A DNA stretch of 42,882 nucleotides from Azospirillum sp. B4. Its GTDB lineage: Bacteria; Pseudomonadota; Alphaproteobacteria; Azospirillales; Azospirillaceae. Position numbers and translations under genes: made by a program. This document shows positions 42,348 to 42,882 of this stretch, in pieces; positions within the stretch are counted from its first letter, which is position 1; every line of letters begins with the position of its first letter. The notes below the pieces were generated by a model. That model saw only the letters and a program-made list of their open reading frames with translations, did no database searches and was not told the DNA's origin. The DNA is taken from positions 1 to 42,882 of the forward strand of contig NZ_BACU01000031.1 of the NCBI RefSeq assembly GCF_000333275.1. The letters are read 5' to 3'.

Positions 42348-42882
42348 TCAGGTCGGCTTAACACCCATGCGGCGCATCAGCACGTACTGCTGGGTTACGC
42401 TGAACATGTTGGACCAGACATAGTAGATCACCAGGCCGGCGGGCAGGGAGCCCATCATCCAGGTGAAGACCAACGGCATGGTCATCATCACCTTCTGCTG
42501 CGTCGGATCCATGCCCGGGGTGGGCGTCATCTTCTGCAGCAGGAACATGGTGCAGCCCAGCAGGATGGGCCAGACGCCCAGGTGCAGGAACAGCGGCGGG
42601 GTGAAGGGCAGCAGGCCGAACAGGTTGAACACGGTCGTCGGGTCGGGCGCCGACAGGTCGTGAATCCAGCCGAAGAAGGGCGCGTGCCGCATCTCGATGG
42701 TGACCGACAGCACCTTGTACAGCGACCAGAAGATCGGCATCTGGATCAGGACGGGCAGACAGCCCGTCATGGGGTTGGCGCCTTCCTTCTTGTACAGCGC
42801 CATCATCTCCAGCGACGCCTTCTGCTTGTCGTCGCCGGCGGCCTTGCGGATCGCCTCCACCTGCGGCTGCAGCTCTCATCTG
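42348..42882 (-). CDS. yidC: Membrane protein insertase YidC, C-terminal part (partial)
   Basis: The gene runs off the window; about 170 C-terminal residues are visible. They hold the conserved insertase core: [47 protein letters not shown], followed by transmembrane segments and the typical end [39 protein letters not shown]. It inserts inner-membrane proteins alone or with SecYEG. In the last 12 bases of the window the frame breaks: expected ...[11 protein letters not shown] would need two more bases near 42872, and a TGA appears in the present frame. This may be a sequence-end error. Confidence 0.92.

Overview
The window is high-GC DNA from an alphaproteobacterium, most likely of the Rhodospirillales/Azospirillaceae type. 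I base this on gene content and order: a cycM / kdsB-pheA locus, a small SRP RNA just upstream of dnaX-ybaB-recR, def-fmt-truA next to dapE-dapD, then argB-engB-yidC, plus a FixL-FixJ-FixK oxygen-response cluster. No tRNA, rRNA, CRISPR array, transposase or prophage block was seen. Species assignment is inference.

Layout. 0-4.6 kb: pgk (minus), a small polytopic protease-like membrane protein, a CYTH-CHAD protein and an orphan ParA-type ATPase. 4.7-13.2 kb is accessory: a secreted di-heme cytochrome of the RoxA / fatty-acid dioxygenase type, a short-chain dehydrogenase, two glutathione S-transferases, a PAS_5 protein, an orphan TAXI-type binding protein with a Tat signal, an M17 aminopeptidase and an unknown 145-residue protein. 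13.4-14.7 kb: a MarR-like regulator with an NlpC/P60 hydrolase. 14.85-18.4 kb: fixL-fixJ, a stand-alone receiver and fixK. 18.4-22.9 kb: a hydroxyacid reductase, pheA and kdsB (minus), then cycM and hisN (plus). 22.9-24.4 kb: nudC followed by an orphan contractile-injection-system tube protein. 24.4-28.7 kb: ffs, dnaX, ybaB, an AT-rich lipoprotein gene that interrupts the usual string, then recR. 28.9-30.8 kb: two related proteins with tandem TonB C-terminal-like domains. 31.0-36.1 kb: def-fmt-truA facing dapD-dapE and a membrane protein. 36.3-42.9 kb: a HAD nucleotidase, a PAS-GGDEF cyclase coupled to a DUF2336 protein, argB, engB and the 3' part of yidC at the window edge.

How the genes work together. 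The fix genes form an O2-responsive cascade: a FixL with two haem-type PAS domains, FixJ, a receiver that could buffer phosphate flow, and a Crp/Fnr-type FixK with a FixJ-like box upstream. def, fmt and truA serve translation initiation and tRNA modification. dapD and dapE are consecutive steps of lysine/meso-DAP synthesis. ffs, dnaX, ybaB and recR serve protein targeting and DNA replication/repair.

The most unusual structure is not a protein. Six dispersed copies of a roughly 130-bp intergenic element (64-140, 4603-4701, 20235-20376, 31529-31622, 33338-33468, 40389-40517) keep paired stems while the stem bases change, as expected of a folded RNA or DNA element. Five of the six lie 4-12 bp beyond the stop codon of a neighbouring gene, always in the same relative orientation. 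Other items worth a second look are the tandem haem-PAS FixL, the orphan injection-system tube gene behind nudC, the AT-rich lipoprotein gene inside the dnaX-ybaB-recR string, and three 19-bp tandem repeats directly in front of def.
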